Origin: Marinobacterium rhizophilum DSM 18822
GTDB lineage: Bacteria > Pseudomonadota > Gammaproteobacteria > Pseudomonadales > Balneatricaceae
DNA: 64,000 nucleotides
NCBI RefSeq assembly: GCF_000378045.1
Contig: NZ_KB899089.1
Coordinates: 248,001-312,000 of the forward strand
Direction: 5' to 3'
Shown: one piece after another, positions 9,682 through 18,096 of the stretch
Numbering within the stretch: position 1 is the stretch's first letter
Layout of the letters: every line of letters begins with the position of its first letter
Translations under genes and position numbers: made by a program
The notes under the pieces: generated by a model
What the model was told of the DNA's origin: nothing
Seen by the model: only the letters and a program-made list of their open reading frames with translations
Database searches by the model: none

Positions 9682-11999
9682 CGCGCCACTTCCGCCAGGC
9701 CACAGTCACTCGCTCGAAAGTCTGCCGGCGTTGCCGGGCTGTCGCGGTGGATCTTCAAGTACTCCAGCAGCGCCATTTTCTGGTGCTGACTCAGCAGGGG
9801 CCCGATGACGCCGGACGGCAGCGGGTTGGCGTCAGGCGCCGCCTGGTGACGGGACCAGAGCTCAGCATCGGCGACAAAGGCATGACCACCGTTGCCGTTG
9901 CCCTCGAGCGAGGTGTCGAACCAGAAGCCATGCTCCTCGCCGGTGGCCGCGGCGTCATTGATCACCAGGTAACCGAGATGCTCAGGATCGTACTCGCGAG
10001 GCCCCAGCAGGAAGCGTGCGTCGCGGGATTCTGGCGGCGACAGCAGCTGATCGATCGTCGGCACCGATCCGTTGTGCAGGAACGGCGGAGTGGCCCATAC
10101 GCCGGCCAGCGGGCGGGGTTTGTAGCCGGCGATCTGCTGCGGCAAGTCAAGGGTGCCGAAGCCTTCCAGGCATTGCTGCTGTTCAAAGCCGATAGCGTAA
10201 TCCTGGTAGTAACGGTCCTTGATCAGGATACCGGTGACGCCCAGCGCCTCGCCTTCGGTCAGGCGGCGAACGTCGAGCGCATCAAGGGCGGCGTCGGCCT
10301 TGCTGCGGCCGTGGGCCAGGTTCCACAGCAGCGCCACTGTCTGACAGTCGAGATCACACTCGAGGGGGTCCACCACGCCGGTTGCGGCATCGGGGACCTT
10401 GGGCAGCGCGCCCGGCAGTGCCGCCAGTGCACGGCCGATGGCATTAAAGGTCGGCTGTGGAATCTGTACCTCGGCGGAGTCCGACGGATACGCGGCGAGC
10501 AGCAGTGGCAGCTCGCCCAGCGGCAGTGCCTGCTGCTCACGCAGCCGGATCACTTCGTGCAGGCGGTAGCGCACCTCACGGATCAGCTGCCGGTACAGTA
10601 ACGGCTGCATTGCGCTTTCCAGGTCTGCGTCGGTGAGCCCCGTGGGGCTGAGGTCGTAGTGTCGCTCAAGGAAGCCGCGGGCGGCGGCGGGGTCGGTACC
10701 AATGTGCTCGAGCGGCAGCACCTCAATACGCCATTCCAGCGACGGCGACGGCTTGAGCGGCGCCGATGCCTGCTGGCGGGCGGGCGTCACGCTGTGGGGG
10801 CCATGGCAGCTCTGGCAGTGCTCGACAAAGAGAGTGCGGCCGGTAAGCGCCAGCCCTCGATCGACTGGCCCGAAAACCGCCTCCGGCCAGACCGGCGGTT
10901 CCAGCGCCTGCAGGCGGCCCTCGATTCGTACCAGGTCCGGCACCCGCACGGAGCTGCGAAACCGTTCGCTGGCGGGCAGCGGCGCCCCGGTATCGCTCAG
11001 CAGCGGCACGCGTGCACCGACGCCCAGCGCTTCGCCGATATTGCGCGCCAGCGGTTGTGCCACTGAACCATTGTATTGTACCCAGTCGAACTTCCAGATA
11101 TTCCACAGGTAGGGATAACTGACCGGTGCCGCACCGACCTGCAGGTTTGCAGGAATCAGGTGATCGCCGAACACCGTGTTGCCAATACGCCCCAGGGCAT
11201 CGGTCCGGCCGTAACCCTCTTCAACCGGATAGAGGTGCTTGACCGGGTTGTTCTGCGGGTCGCTGAGAAAATGCTGCAACGAGGTCCAGAGGTTGCTGCG
11301 CAGCTGCGCCTTGCCGGCGGGATAGCGACTGCCCAGCACGTCGCGGGCGAACTGGTCGAACTTGAACGGATTGACCGCGGTATAGGCGAGCGAGGCCAGC
11401 AGCATTGGCGCAAACTGCCCGCGGGCACTGTCGGTGAGGGCATGCATTGCCTGGCCGCCGTCGATACGCAGGGCATAGTTTTTGCCGCCCTGGGTGTAGT
11501 GCAGCTGGCCGCTGTGACAGGCTGCGCAGGTGATATCGAGCACCTCATCACCGATCAGCGTGTCGAAGTGCCGCGTGAAGCCAACCGGCAGCAAATCGGG
11601 GTTTTGCGGTGTTGGCGCAGGATCCACCAGGAAGCGATAACGGCGCAGGTGCTCGGGATCGGCAAAACGCTGCTCGGAGAAGGGCAGGCGCAGATGCACG
11701 AACCAGTCGTAGCGTACCGCACCGCGGCTTGCGCCCTGGGGCATGGACGTCCCCTGGGGCGTGTAATAGTAGGTCTGGCGGTCGTCGCTGCTCCAGCCCT
11801 GGTCGAGGTAAACCAGCTCGTCGGTGGGCTCCAGCGGCGCAATCGACTGCGTCGGCCAGAGCACATACCAGGCAAAGGCGCCCACCGCCACCAGCACCAG
11901 TACCAGCGACAGCAACAGCAGCCGTTTCAGAATCCAGCCGGTCAGCAGCCAGAGGCGGGCCGTGATACTCAGAGACCCCGGGGTATTTCTTCTTTTCAT
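9678..11999 (-). CDS. Membrane-anchored di-haem cytochrome c, RoxA/peroxidase-like
   Basis: A 773-residue c-type cytochrome. An uncleaved N-terminal anchor (about residues 10-45) leads into a periplasmic domain with two haem motifs, CAACH at 158-162 and CQSCH at 395-399. The stretch VYLDQGWS, then SGQLHYTQGGKNY after the first haem, and the late VWATPPFLHNGSVPTI motif resemble the RoxA/di-haem cytochrome c peroxidase-like family, whose founding member cleaves rubber with O2. Substrate here is unknown. The ATG at 11999 is preferred to a TTG at 12014. It lies 38 bases after a paralogue and overlaps the patatin gene. Confidence 0.85.
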   Translation of the reverse strand: MKRRNTPGSLSITARLWLLTGWILKRLLLLSLVLVLVAVGAFAWYVLWPTQSIAPLEPTDELVYLDQGWSSDDRQTYYYTPQGTSMPQGASRGAVRYDWFVHLRLPFSEQRFADPEHLRRYRFLVDPAPTPQNPDLLPVGFTRHFDTLIGDEVLDITCAACHSGQLHYTQGGKNYALRIDGGQAMHALTDSARGQFAPMLLASLAYTAVNPFKFDQFARDVLGSRYPAGKAQLRSNLWTSLQHFLSDPQNNPVKHLYPVEEGYGRTDALGRIGNTVFGDHLIPANLQVGAAPVSYPYLWNIWKFDWVQYNGSVAQPLARNIGEALGVGARVPLLSDTGAPLPASERFRSSVRVPDLVRIEGRLQALEPPVWPEAVFGPVDRGLALTGRTLFVEHCQSCHGPHSVTPARQQASAPLKPSPSLEWRIEVLPLEHIGTDPAAARGFLERHYDLSPTGLTDADLESAMQPLLYRQLIREVRYRLHEVIRLREQQALPLGELPLLLAAYPSDSAEVQIPQPTFNAIGRALAALPGALPKVPDAATGVVDPLECDLDCQTVALLWNLAHGRSKADAALDALDVRRLTEGEALGVTGILIKDRYYQDYAIGFEQQQCLEGFGTLDLPQQIAGYKPRPLAGVWATPPFLHNGSVPTIDQLLSPPESRDARFLLGPREYDPEHLGYLVINDAAATGEEHGFWFDTSLEGNGNGGHAFVADAELWSRHQAAPDANPLPSGVIGPLLSQHQKMALLEYLKIHRDSPATPADFRASDCGLAEVAR

Positions 12000-12037
12000 A
12001 TTATTACCAGCCAAGTCAGTTGCTTCAGGGGGCGTGA

Positions 12038-13648
12038 TCAGAGTCCTTTCAAGTACTCGATCAGGGCCATGCGCTCGTCTTCGCTCAGGCGGGTGCCGTA
12101 CAGGTGACCGCCATTGCCGTTCGCCGCAAGAGCGGTGTCGAAACGGTCGCCACCGGCATCATCCACGTAACCCACCTTTACCGGGTCGAACACCCGGCTG
12201 CCCAGCCCGAAGCTCGCCGGGCGTTGCTCGGCCGGCAGCAGCAGAGCGTGCAGGTTCGGTACGGAACCGTTGTGCAGGTAGGGCGCCGTCGCCCAGACCC
12301 CGCTCAGCGGGCGGGCCTTGTAAAATTCGGGATTGCTGCTGACCTGCGCGCTATAGACCTTGTGATAGCTCTCGATGGACGCGCGAACGGCGTCCAGCGG
12401 ATGGCGTAGCGTCGCGCCAATCGCGGCGTGGACAACCAGGTCTACGGTGCTGGCCCTGGCGCCAAACGACGTACCGGCCAGTACCATCTGGTGACGTCCT
12501 TCGAGCACCCCGGTGGCGGCGGTGGCGTCGATGAAATTGCGCGCCATGGTGGCATCAGTGCCGATATCGGCCAGCGGCACCAGGGTCGCGCGCAGCTCGC
12601 GATCTGCCTGCGTACGATCACTAAAGGCATGACATTGCAGGCAATTGTCGCGGTACAGCGTCTCACCGCTCAGGCGCAGCGTCTCATCCAGCGGCCCGAA
12701 CACCGCGTCCGGCCAGCGGGGCGATTGCAGATGGTAGAAGTGGTCCTGCAGGGTTCCAAGGTTGAGGAGCTCGACCGAGCTGGAATAGCCCGCGGTCCCC
12801 GAATGGTCCTTCAGGTTTGCGGTGCCATACACAGCCAGTGCGGTGGTAACGTTCTGAACCAGCGGCCCCGGCGCCTGGTTTGGCGCCGAACCGTTCCACT
12901 GCACCAGGTCCAGGTGCGGGGCCCCCCACAGGAAGGGGAAGCTGACCGGGGCATTCGCCGGTCTTGCATTGTCTGGAACACCGAGCAACTCCACGGCGAC
13001 CGTATTGAAGATCTGTCCGAAGGCATCGAGGCGGCCGTGGCCATAAGGTGTTGCGGACGAATTCATACGCTGGCGCTCTTGCAGGTAGGCAAGGCGCTGC
13101 TCCAGCTGTGCTCGAAGAGCAGCTTCATCAGACGGCTGTACACGGGCGGCGAAGCTGGAAAACTTCTGGGCATCCCCAAGGGTCGCCGTAATGGCATCGG
13201 TCAGTGCCAGCTCCATGGCACTGAAGTCGATCAGTGCCGCACCGCCCTCGATTAATACCTCCTGACCCTGGTGGCTCAGTGCACCGGTGTGACAGGCGGC
13301 GCAGGTGAGGCCCGCCCAGGGCTCGCCGTCACTGTCTGTGGTTCGGCTGAAGCCGATCGGCAACGCATCGGGGTTTGCAGCGCTGGCGCCGGTTGGAATA
13401 AAGCCCAGGCCGCCCAGGTTGGCATCGCTGCGCAGCAGCTCGGTGCTGTCGCTGCGCTCGAGGTGCAGCAGCCAGGCGTATGGGACGATGCGTGAGCCAA
13501 AGCTCAGGTGGTGCACCTCCTCCCGCGCCGCCGCATCCCACCCCTGGTCCAGCAAGACTGGCGACGGGGCGGTACCCGCCATGACAACGGCCGGCACCAG
13601 GGAGAGGCTGCACACAACACTCAGGATCGCTTTTCTTGTTTTGCTCAT
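12038..13648 (-). CDS. Periplasmic di-haem cytochrome c, RoxA/peroxidase-like (paralogue)
   Basis: A 536-residue paralogue of the next gene with a cleavable signal peptide ending near VVMAG. Haem motifs are CAACH at 116-120 and CLQCH at 336-340. Shared features include LLDQGW near the N-terminus and VWATAPYLHNGSVPNL near the C-terminus, typical of RoxA-like and other di-haem peroxidase-like proteins. The start at 13648 has an AGGGACGG ribosome site; the frame extends 477 bases further upstream through non-coding sequence and is rejected. First gene of the leftward operon with the larger cytochrome and the patatin; divergent from the imelysin operon. Confidence 0.85.
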   Translation of the reverse strand: MSKTRKAILSVVCSLSLVPAVVMAGTAPSPVLLDQGWDAAAREEVHHLSFGSRIVPYAWLLHLERSDSTELLRSDANLGGLGFIPTGASAANPDALPIGFSRTTDSDGEPWAGLTCAACHTGALSHQGQEVLIEGGAALIDFSAMELALTDAITATLGDAQKFSSFAARVQPSDEAALRAQLEQRLAYLQERQRMNSSATPYGHGRLDAFGQIFNTVAVELLGVPDNARPANAPVSFPFLWGAPHLDLVQWNGSAPNQAPGPLVQNVTTALAVYGTANLKDHSGTAGYSSSVELLNLGTLQDHFYHLQSPRWPDAVFGPLDETLRLSGETLYRDNCLQCHAFSDRTQADRELRATLVPLADIGTDATMARNFIDATAATGVLEGRHQMVLAGTSFGARASTVDLVVHAAIGATLRHPLDAVRASIESYHKVYSAQVSSNPEFYKARPLSGVWATAPYLHNGSVPNLHALLLPAEQRPASFGLGSRVFDPVKVGYVDDAGGDRFDTALAANGNGGHLYGTRLSEDERMALIEYLKGL

Positions 13649-13723
13649 CGTCCGTCCCTGGTGGTTTGGAAATCTGTGAAGTGAATCCCAATAAGTCTTC
13701 GGCTTCCTGCAGGCACCCTTTAG

Positions 13724-13754
13724 GAACAGGGTTGCGCTAAGAACAGGGTTGCGC
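13724..13754. repeat. Tandem direct repeat upstream of cytochrome operon
   Basis: Two exact copies of GAACAGGGTTGCGC start 17 bases apart, about 76 bases upstream of the start codon of the leftward di-haem cytochrome operon. Closely spaced direct repeats in such a place often bind a regulator, but slipped duplication is an equally simple explanation. Confidence 0.45.
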
Positions 13755-14066
13755 GCATGGATGCGGGGCATCGCCGTGCCGTACTGGCTGCCAGGCCTCA
13801 AAGTCTCGCAGAGCTGAAACAAGCGTTCAATCTTTTCGTGAATGCGTCGATCAGCTGGATTGCCATCATACGCAGGATATCGAACGTACAGCGGTGTGCC
13901 GCGCTTTGCATGCTCCACGCGAGCGCCCGCCAACACAGCAAAACGAGGCGCTGCAGAGCTTACTGATTGACCAATGAGGACAGAATTGACGCTATTGTGC
14001 CTCGATATCAACACTTCAGGCCGCTTTCGCGCACCCTGACCATGAGTCCTCAAGTAAAAAACATAG

Positions 14067-14095
14067 TTGATAACAGTTCTTATTACGTTTAGCAT
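14067..14095 (+). promoter_or_regulatory. Candidate sigma-70 promoter with overlapping Fur-box-like sequence
   Basis: TTGATA (14067-14072) and TAGCAT (14090-14095) are separated by 17 bases, matching sigma-70 spacing. Sequence GATAACAGTTCTTATTAC overlapping the -35 and spacer agrees with the Fur consensus at 11 of 19 positions by eye, including the outer GATAA and ATTA arms. Imelysin-type genes are iron-regulated in other bacteria, which supports the reading; the match is weak and needs testing. Confidence 0.35.
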
Positions 14096-14130
14096 TTGCC
14101 TCAATATTCGCTGAGCCGGGAACAAGCACC

Positions 14131-15423
14131 ATGTCTTTCAAACGCACCCTGATGTCCCTTTCGCTGGCCTGCATGCTGGGCGCAACGCCGGTACTGGCTG
14201 CCCAGAGCACCGCCCCGGTGGAATCGCAGGCCGTCGTAAGCCACTATGCAGACCTTGCCCTGGCAACCTACAGCGATGCCCTGACCCGCGCCCGCGAACT
14301 GCACAGCGCCGTCGAAACGCTGATCAGCTCACCCAGTGAACAAACCCTGCAGGCGGCCCGCAGCGCCTGGATTGCCGCCCGCGTGCCCTACCAGCAGTCA
14401 GAAGCCTTTCGCTTTGGCAACGCCATCGTGGACGACTGGGAAGGCCGCGTTAATGCCTGGCCACTGGACGAAGGCCTGATCGATTATGTCGCCACGGACA
14501 GCTACGGCGAGGAATCGGACGAAAACCCCTTCTACGCCGCCAACATCATTGCCAACCCGAGCCTCGAGATCGGCGGTCGCACGCTGGATGCAAGCCAGAT
14601 TACACCCGAACTGCTGTCTACTTCACTGCATGAAATCGACGGCGTTGAGTCCAACGTTGCCACGGGTTACCACGCCATTGAGTTTCTGCTGTGGGGCCAG
14701 GACCTGAACGGTATGGCTCCGGGGGCCGGTGAAAGACCCGCCACGGATTACGACACCGACAACTGCACGGGCGGCCATTGCGACCGTCGAGGCAACTATC
14801 TTAGCGCTGCCAGTGCATTGCTGGTTCAGGATCTCGAAGAAATGGTGGCCAACTGGAAGGCCGGCGGCGCCGCGCGCACCGAGCTCACCAGCAAACCGAC
14901 CACTGAAGGCCTGGCCACCATCACCACGGGCATGGGCAGCCTGGCCTACGGCGAGTTGGCCGGCGAGCGCACCAAGCTTGGCCTGATGCTGCACGACCCC
15001 GAAGAAGAACACGATTGCTTTTCGGACAACACCCACTGGTCACACTACTACGACGCCAAAGGCATCCAGAACGTTTACCTTGGCACATACAGCCGCATCG
15101 ACGGCACCCTGATGCAGGGGCCTTCGCTGTCGGCCTTGGTGGCCAGCGTTGAACCCGAACTGGACCAGAACCTGCGTCAGCACCTGGAACAGACGCAACA
15201 GGCCGCCCAGGCCATGGTTGACTCCGCAGCGGCGGGCGAGCCCTACGATGTCATGATCGCACCGGGCAATACGGCCGGCGGTGCGCGCATCCAGGCCTTT
15301 GTCGACGCCCTGGTGGCACAGACACGCGTCACCGAGGAAGTGATAGCGCGCCTTGAGCTGGGTCAGGTCAATGTCGAGGGCTCCGACAGCCTTGATAACC
15401 CTGCCGCCGTGCAGGCCCAGTAG
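14131..15423 (+). CDS. Imelysin family protein (IrpA/M75 type)
   Basis: Exported 430-residue protein with signal peptide (residues 1-23, cleaved near VLAAQ). It carries the imelysin GxHxxE motif as GYHAIE at residues 179-184 followed by FLLWGQDLNG. Members of the ICMP/IrpA group are iron-regulated and bind or help take up iron; claims of peptidase activity rest on the Pseudomonas ICMP protein. First gene of a four-gene operon with a di-haem oxidoreductase, a second imelysin and a DUF1513 protein, a set conserved in Pseudomonas. Role inferred: periplasmic iron acquisition or iron-linked redox. Confidence 0.9.
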   Translation: MSFKRTLMSLSLACMLGATPVLAAQSTAPVESQAVVSHYADLALATYSDALTRARELHSAVETLISSPSEQTLQAARSAWIAARVPYQQSEAFRFGNAIVDDWEGRVNAWPLDEGLIDYVATDSYGEESDENPFYAANIIANPSLEIGGRTLDASQITPELLSTSLHEIDGVESNVATGYHAIEFLLWGQDLNGMAPGAGERPATDYDTDNCTGGHCDRRGNYLSAASALLVQDLEEMVANWKAGGAARTELTSKPTTEGLATITTGMGSLAYGELAGERTKLGLMLHDPEEEHDCFSDNTHWSHYYDAKGIQNVYLGTYSRIDGTLMQGPSLSALVASVEPELDQNLRQHLEQTQQAAQAMVDSAAAGEPYDVMIAPGNTAGGARIQAFVDALVAQTRVTEEVIARLELGQVNVEGSDSLDNPAAVQAQ

Positions 15424-15481
15424 TCACGCCGGCACAGCATAATGCGCCTCGGCGGCCACCGCCGGGGCGCACGGTAAATCC

Positions 15482-16918
15482 ATGATACGTTGTCTTTTTA
15501 CAGCTGTACTGCTGCTCGGCACACCCCTGCTGGCCACGGCAAGTGCCGACGGGCCTCAGCCTGGCGAGGCGTACCCCGGTGGTGCAACCACCCATACCCG
15601 GGTGGGGCCGGTATCAGCCGATGCGTTCTCGCACAGTGCGGCCAATATCGCGTTTGACGATAAAATGACCTTTGCCCTCGGGCGGGCTATTTTTCGCAAG
15701 CTGTGGGTATCGTCCCCCTCGTCCACGACCGCCAGTGATGGCCTGGGCCCGTTGTACAACGCGCGTTCCTGCGAACGCTGCCACCTGAAAAACGGCCGCG
15801 GGCGCCCGCCCGAAACCCCAAATGACAACAGCGTCTCACTGTTCCTGCGCCTTAGCATTGCGCCGCGCAGCACCGCCGACCTCTCGACCCAGCAACAGCG
15901 CGGCGTAGTGCCGGAGCCGGTGTACGGCACCCAGCTGCAGACCTTCGCAGTGCCTGGCATGGAGGCGGAAGGCCAGCTGCAGGTGAGTTATGAGGAACAG
16001 CGTGTCGCGCTGGCCGATGGCGGCGACGCCTGGCTGCGCAGCCCGCGTTATCAAATTCTGCAGCCCGCCTATGGCCCGTTGCACCCCGACCTGCAGGTCT
16101 CTGCGCGCATCGCGCCCCCCATGCCGGGCCTCGGTCTGCTGGAGCAGATCTCCGAAGCCGATATTCTCAGCCTGGCTGACCCAAAGGATCTCGACGGCGA
16201 TGGCATCTCCGGGCGTCCTAACCGGGTGTGGGATCAGGCACGCCAGACAACCGCCCTGGGACGGTTTGGCTGGAAGGCCGGCAGCCCAAGCCTGGCGCAA
16301 CAGAACAGCAGCGCGCTGCAGGGCGATATCGGCATTGGCAATGCCATGATTCCGGGCGCCAGTGGTGATTGCAGCCCACAACAGACGACCTGCCTGCAGG
16401 CGCCCAACGGCAACACCGAGGCTCAGGGCGGACTGGAAGCCTCACAGCAAATGCTCGACTGGCTGCTATTCTACAGCCGCCATATTGCCGTCACGCCACG
16501 CCCGAATGCCGCCGACCCGGAAATACTGGCTGGCAAGCGCCTGTTTAACGATAGCGGCTGCGCCCGTTGCCACAGGCCCCACTTCGTGACGGCTGACAAC
16601 CCCGGCTTGCCGGCGCTGAGTCAGCAATCGATCTGGCCCTACAGTGACCTGCTGTTACACGACATGGGCGAAGGCCTGGCCGACCACCGGCCGGAATTCG
16701 CCGCCAATGGCCGCGAATGGCGCACCGCGCCGCTCTGGGGTATCGGACAAACCCGGGCGGTCAGCGGGCACAACTACTTTCTACACGACGGCCGCGCCCG
16801 CAACCTGCTCGAAGCGGTGCTCTGGCACGGCGGCGAAGCCAGCGCCGCGCGAGATCGGTTCATTGCCATGCCGACTGACCAGCGCACTCAACTGATACGC
16901 TTTCTGGAGTCACTCTAA
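15482..16918 (+). CDS. Di-haem oxidoreductase family protein (DHOR, thiol oxidoreductase-like)
   Basis: Periplasmic 478-residue c-type cytochrome with a signal peptide (about 1-20). Two haem sites, CERCH at 97-101 and CARCH at 360-364, flank the DHOR core that includes DLDGDGISGRPN and a C-terminal HDGRARNLLEAVLWHGGEA. The family is annotated as putative thiol oxidoreductase or peroxidase, without firm biochemistry. It starts 58 bases after the first imelysin gene and its TAA abuts the ATG of the second, so it is translated in one operon with both. It probably passes electrons to or from iron handled by the imelysins; this is inference. Confidence 0.88.
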   Translation: MIRCLFTAVLLLGTPLLATASADGPQPGEAYPGGATTHTRVGPVSADAFSHSAANIAFDDKMTFALGRAIFRKLWVSSPSSTTASDGLGPLYNARSCERCHLKNGRGRPPETPNDNSVSLFLRLSIAPRSTADLSTQQQRGVVPEPVYGTQLQTFAVPGMEAEGQLQVSYEEQRVALADGGDAWLRSPRYQILQPAYGPLHPDLQVSARIAPPMPGLGLLEQISEADILSLADPKDLDGDGISGRPNRVWDQARQTTALGRFGWKAGSPSLAQQNSSALQGDIGIGNAMIPGASGDCSPQQTTCLQAPNGNTEAQGGLEASQQMLDWLLFYSRHIAVTPRPNAADPEILAGKRLFNDSGCARCHRPHFVTADNPGLPALSQQSIWPYSDLLLHDMGEGLADHRPEFAANGREWRTAPLWGIGQTRAVSGHNYFLHDGRARNLLEAVLWHGGEASAARDRFIAMPTDQRTQLIRFLESL

Positions 16919-18004
16919 ATGCACAATCTCACACGGCTCGGCCAACTGCTGGCCAGCTCCGGTGTGCTCCTCGCAGGCATCACGCAGGCAGCGCCGGTCA
17001 TCGACTGGGATGCCTTCAATGGCAGCGCCATCAGCCAGCACGTTCAACCCCGCTACCAGCAACTCGCGCAGCAAAGTCAGACGCTGGCCGAGACCACCGC
17101 GCACTGGTGCCAGGCTCGCAACAGCGACGATTTTGCCGATGTTCAGCACGCCTTTGAAAACAGCTTGCAGGCCTGGCAGGGCATTCAGCACGTGCAGTTT
17201 GGCCCCGTCCAGCTGCTGATGCGCAACTATGACATCCAGTTCTGGCCCGACCGCAAGGGCATCATCGGGCGCCAGCTCAACGATGCATTACAAGGCCCGA
17301 CTGCCGGCACCTACGACGCCGAGTTCTTCCGCCATGCCAGCGTATCGATCAAGGGTTTCCCGGCACTGGAGCGCCTGTTCTACGATAAGGGCGCACTGCA
17401 AACACTGCAGCAGCAGCCCAACGCCTGTGCACTGGCCAGCGCCATCAGCGCGACGCTCGCAAAGACGGCGCAGGCGCTGTACAGCGAATGGCAGACTCAA
17501 TCGATCAGCACCCAGGAGGGCACTGACGACGACGAAGCCGCACCCTCGGACCTGCCGGACCTCAGCCTGGATTTGTTGCGCTCGCTGGTACAGTCGATTG
17601 ACGTTATCCGCGACGGCAAGCTGCTGAACGTCCTGGGTAAGGATCAGGCCAGCGCCCGCCTGAAACGCGCCGAAAACTGGCGCAGCGGCCAGTCCCTGCG
17701 CAGCATTGCCACCAACCTGGAAGCACTGCAGGAACTCTACTCAGGCGGTGGGGTAAACCTGGATCTTATCCTGCGCGAGCAGGGCGCCACTGCAGAGGCG
17801 GACGAGATCGGCGCGCTCTTCAGCCAGGCCCGCAGCCAGCTCGAGGGCATGCCCGACGACTTCGCCCCGGCATTGCAGAATGCCAGTACCTACGCCCAGC
17901 TGCGTGCGGTTTCAGTCACCCTGAAGGCGCTGGATGAAGCACTCTACAACGCCATGCCAAGCATTAACGCGCAACTGGGATTCAACAGCCGTGACGGCGA
18001 CTGA
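16919..18004 (+). CDS. Second imelysin family protein
   Basis: Exported 361-residue imelysin-fold protein with a signal peptide ending near ITQAA. The region aligned with the GxHxxE motif reads KGFPALERLFYD (145-156), so the histidine is replaced but the Glu kept, as in another branch of the imelysin superfamily. Predicted helical bundle throughout. The ATG directly follows the stop of the di-haem oxidoreductase. The two different imelysins in one operon probably bind different ligands or iron states. Confidence 0.85.
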   Translation: MHNLTRLGQLLASSGVLLAGITQAAPVIDWDAFNGSAISQHVQPRYQQLAQQSQTLAETTAHWCQARNSDDFADVQHAFENSLQAWQGIQHVQFGPVQLLMRNYDIQFWPDRKGIIGRQLNDALQGPTAGTYDAEFFRHASVSIKGFPALERLFYDKGALQTLQQQPNACALASAISATLAKTAQALYSEWQTQSISTQEGTDDDEAAPSDLPDLSLDLLRSLVQSIDVIRDGKLLNVLGKDQASARLKRAENWRSGQSLRSIATNLEALQELYSGGGVNLDLILREQGATAEADEIGALFSQARSQLEGMPDDFAPALQNASTYAQLRAVSVTLKALDEALYNAMPSINAQLGFNSRDGD

Positions 18005-18096
18005 CCTGTGCCCGTTCAACCGGCTGCCGGGCCAAAGTTGCGCCGGCGTCGCCGCAGCTCTGCCAGTCTTCAAGGCATCACCAAGGTACTGCCGCC

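Larger units (their letters stand above)
13649..14130. other. Intergenic control region between divergent cytochrome and imelysin operons
   Basis: 482 bases without a credible gene. It holds a tandem 17-base direct repeat (GAACAGGGTTGCGC at 13724-13737 and again at 13741-13754) and, near the imelysin start, a promoter with a Fur-like sequence (14067-14095). Both operons encode periplasmic redox or iron-related proteins, so shared control from this region is plausible but inferred. Confidence 0.6.
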
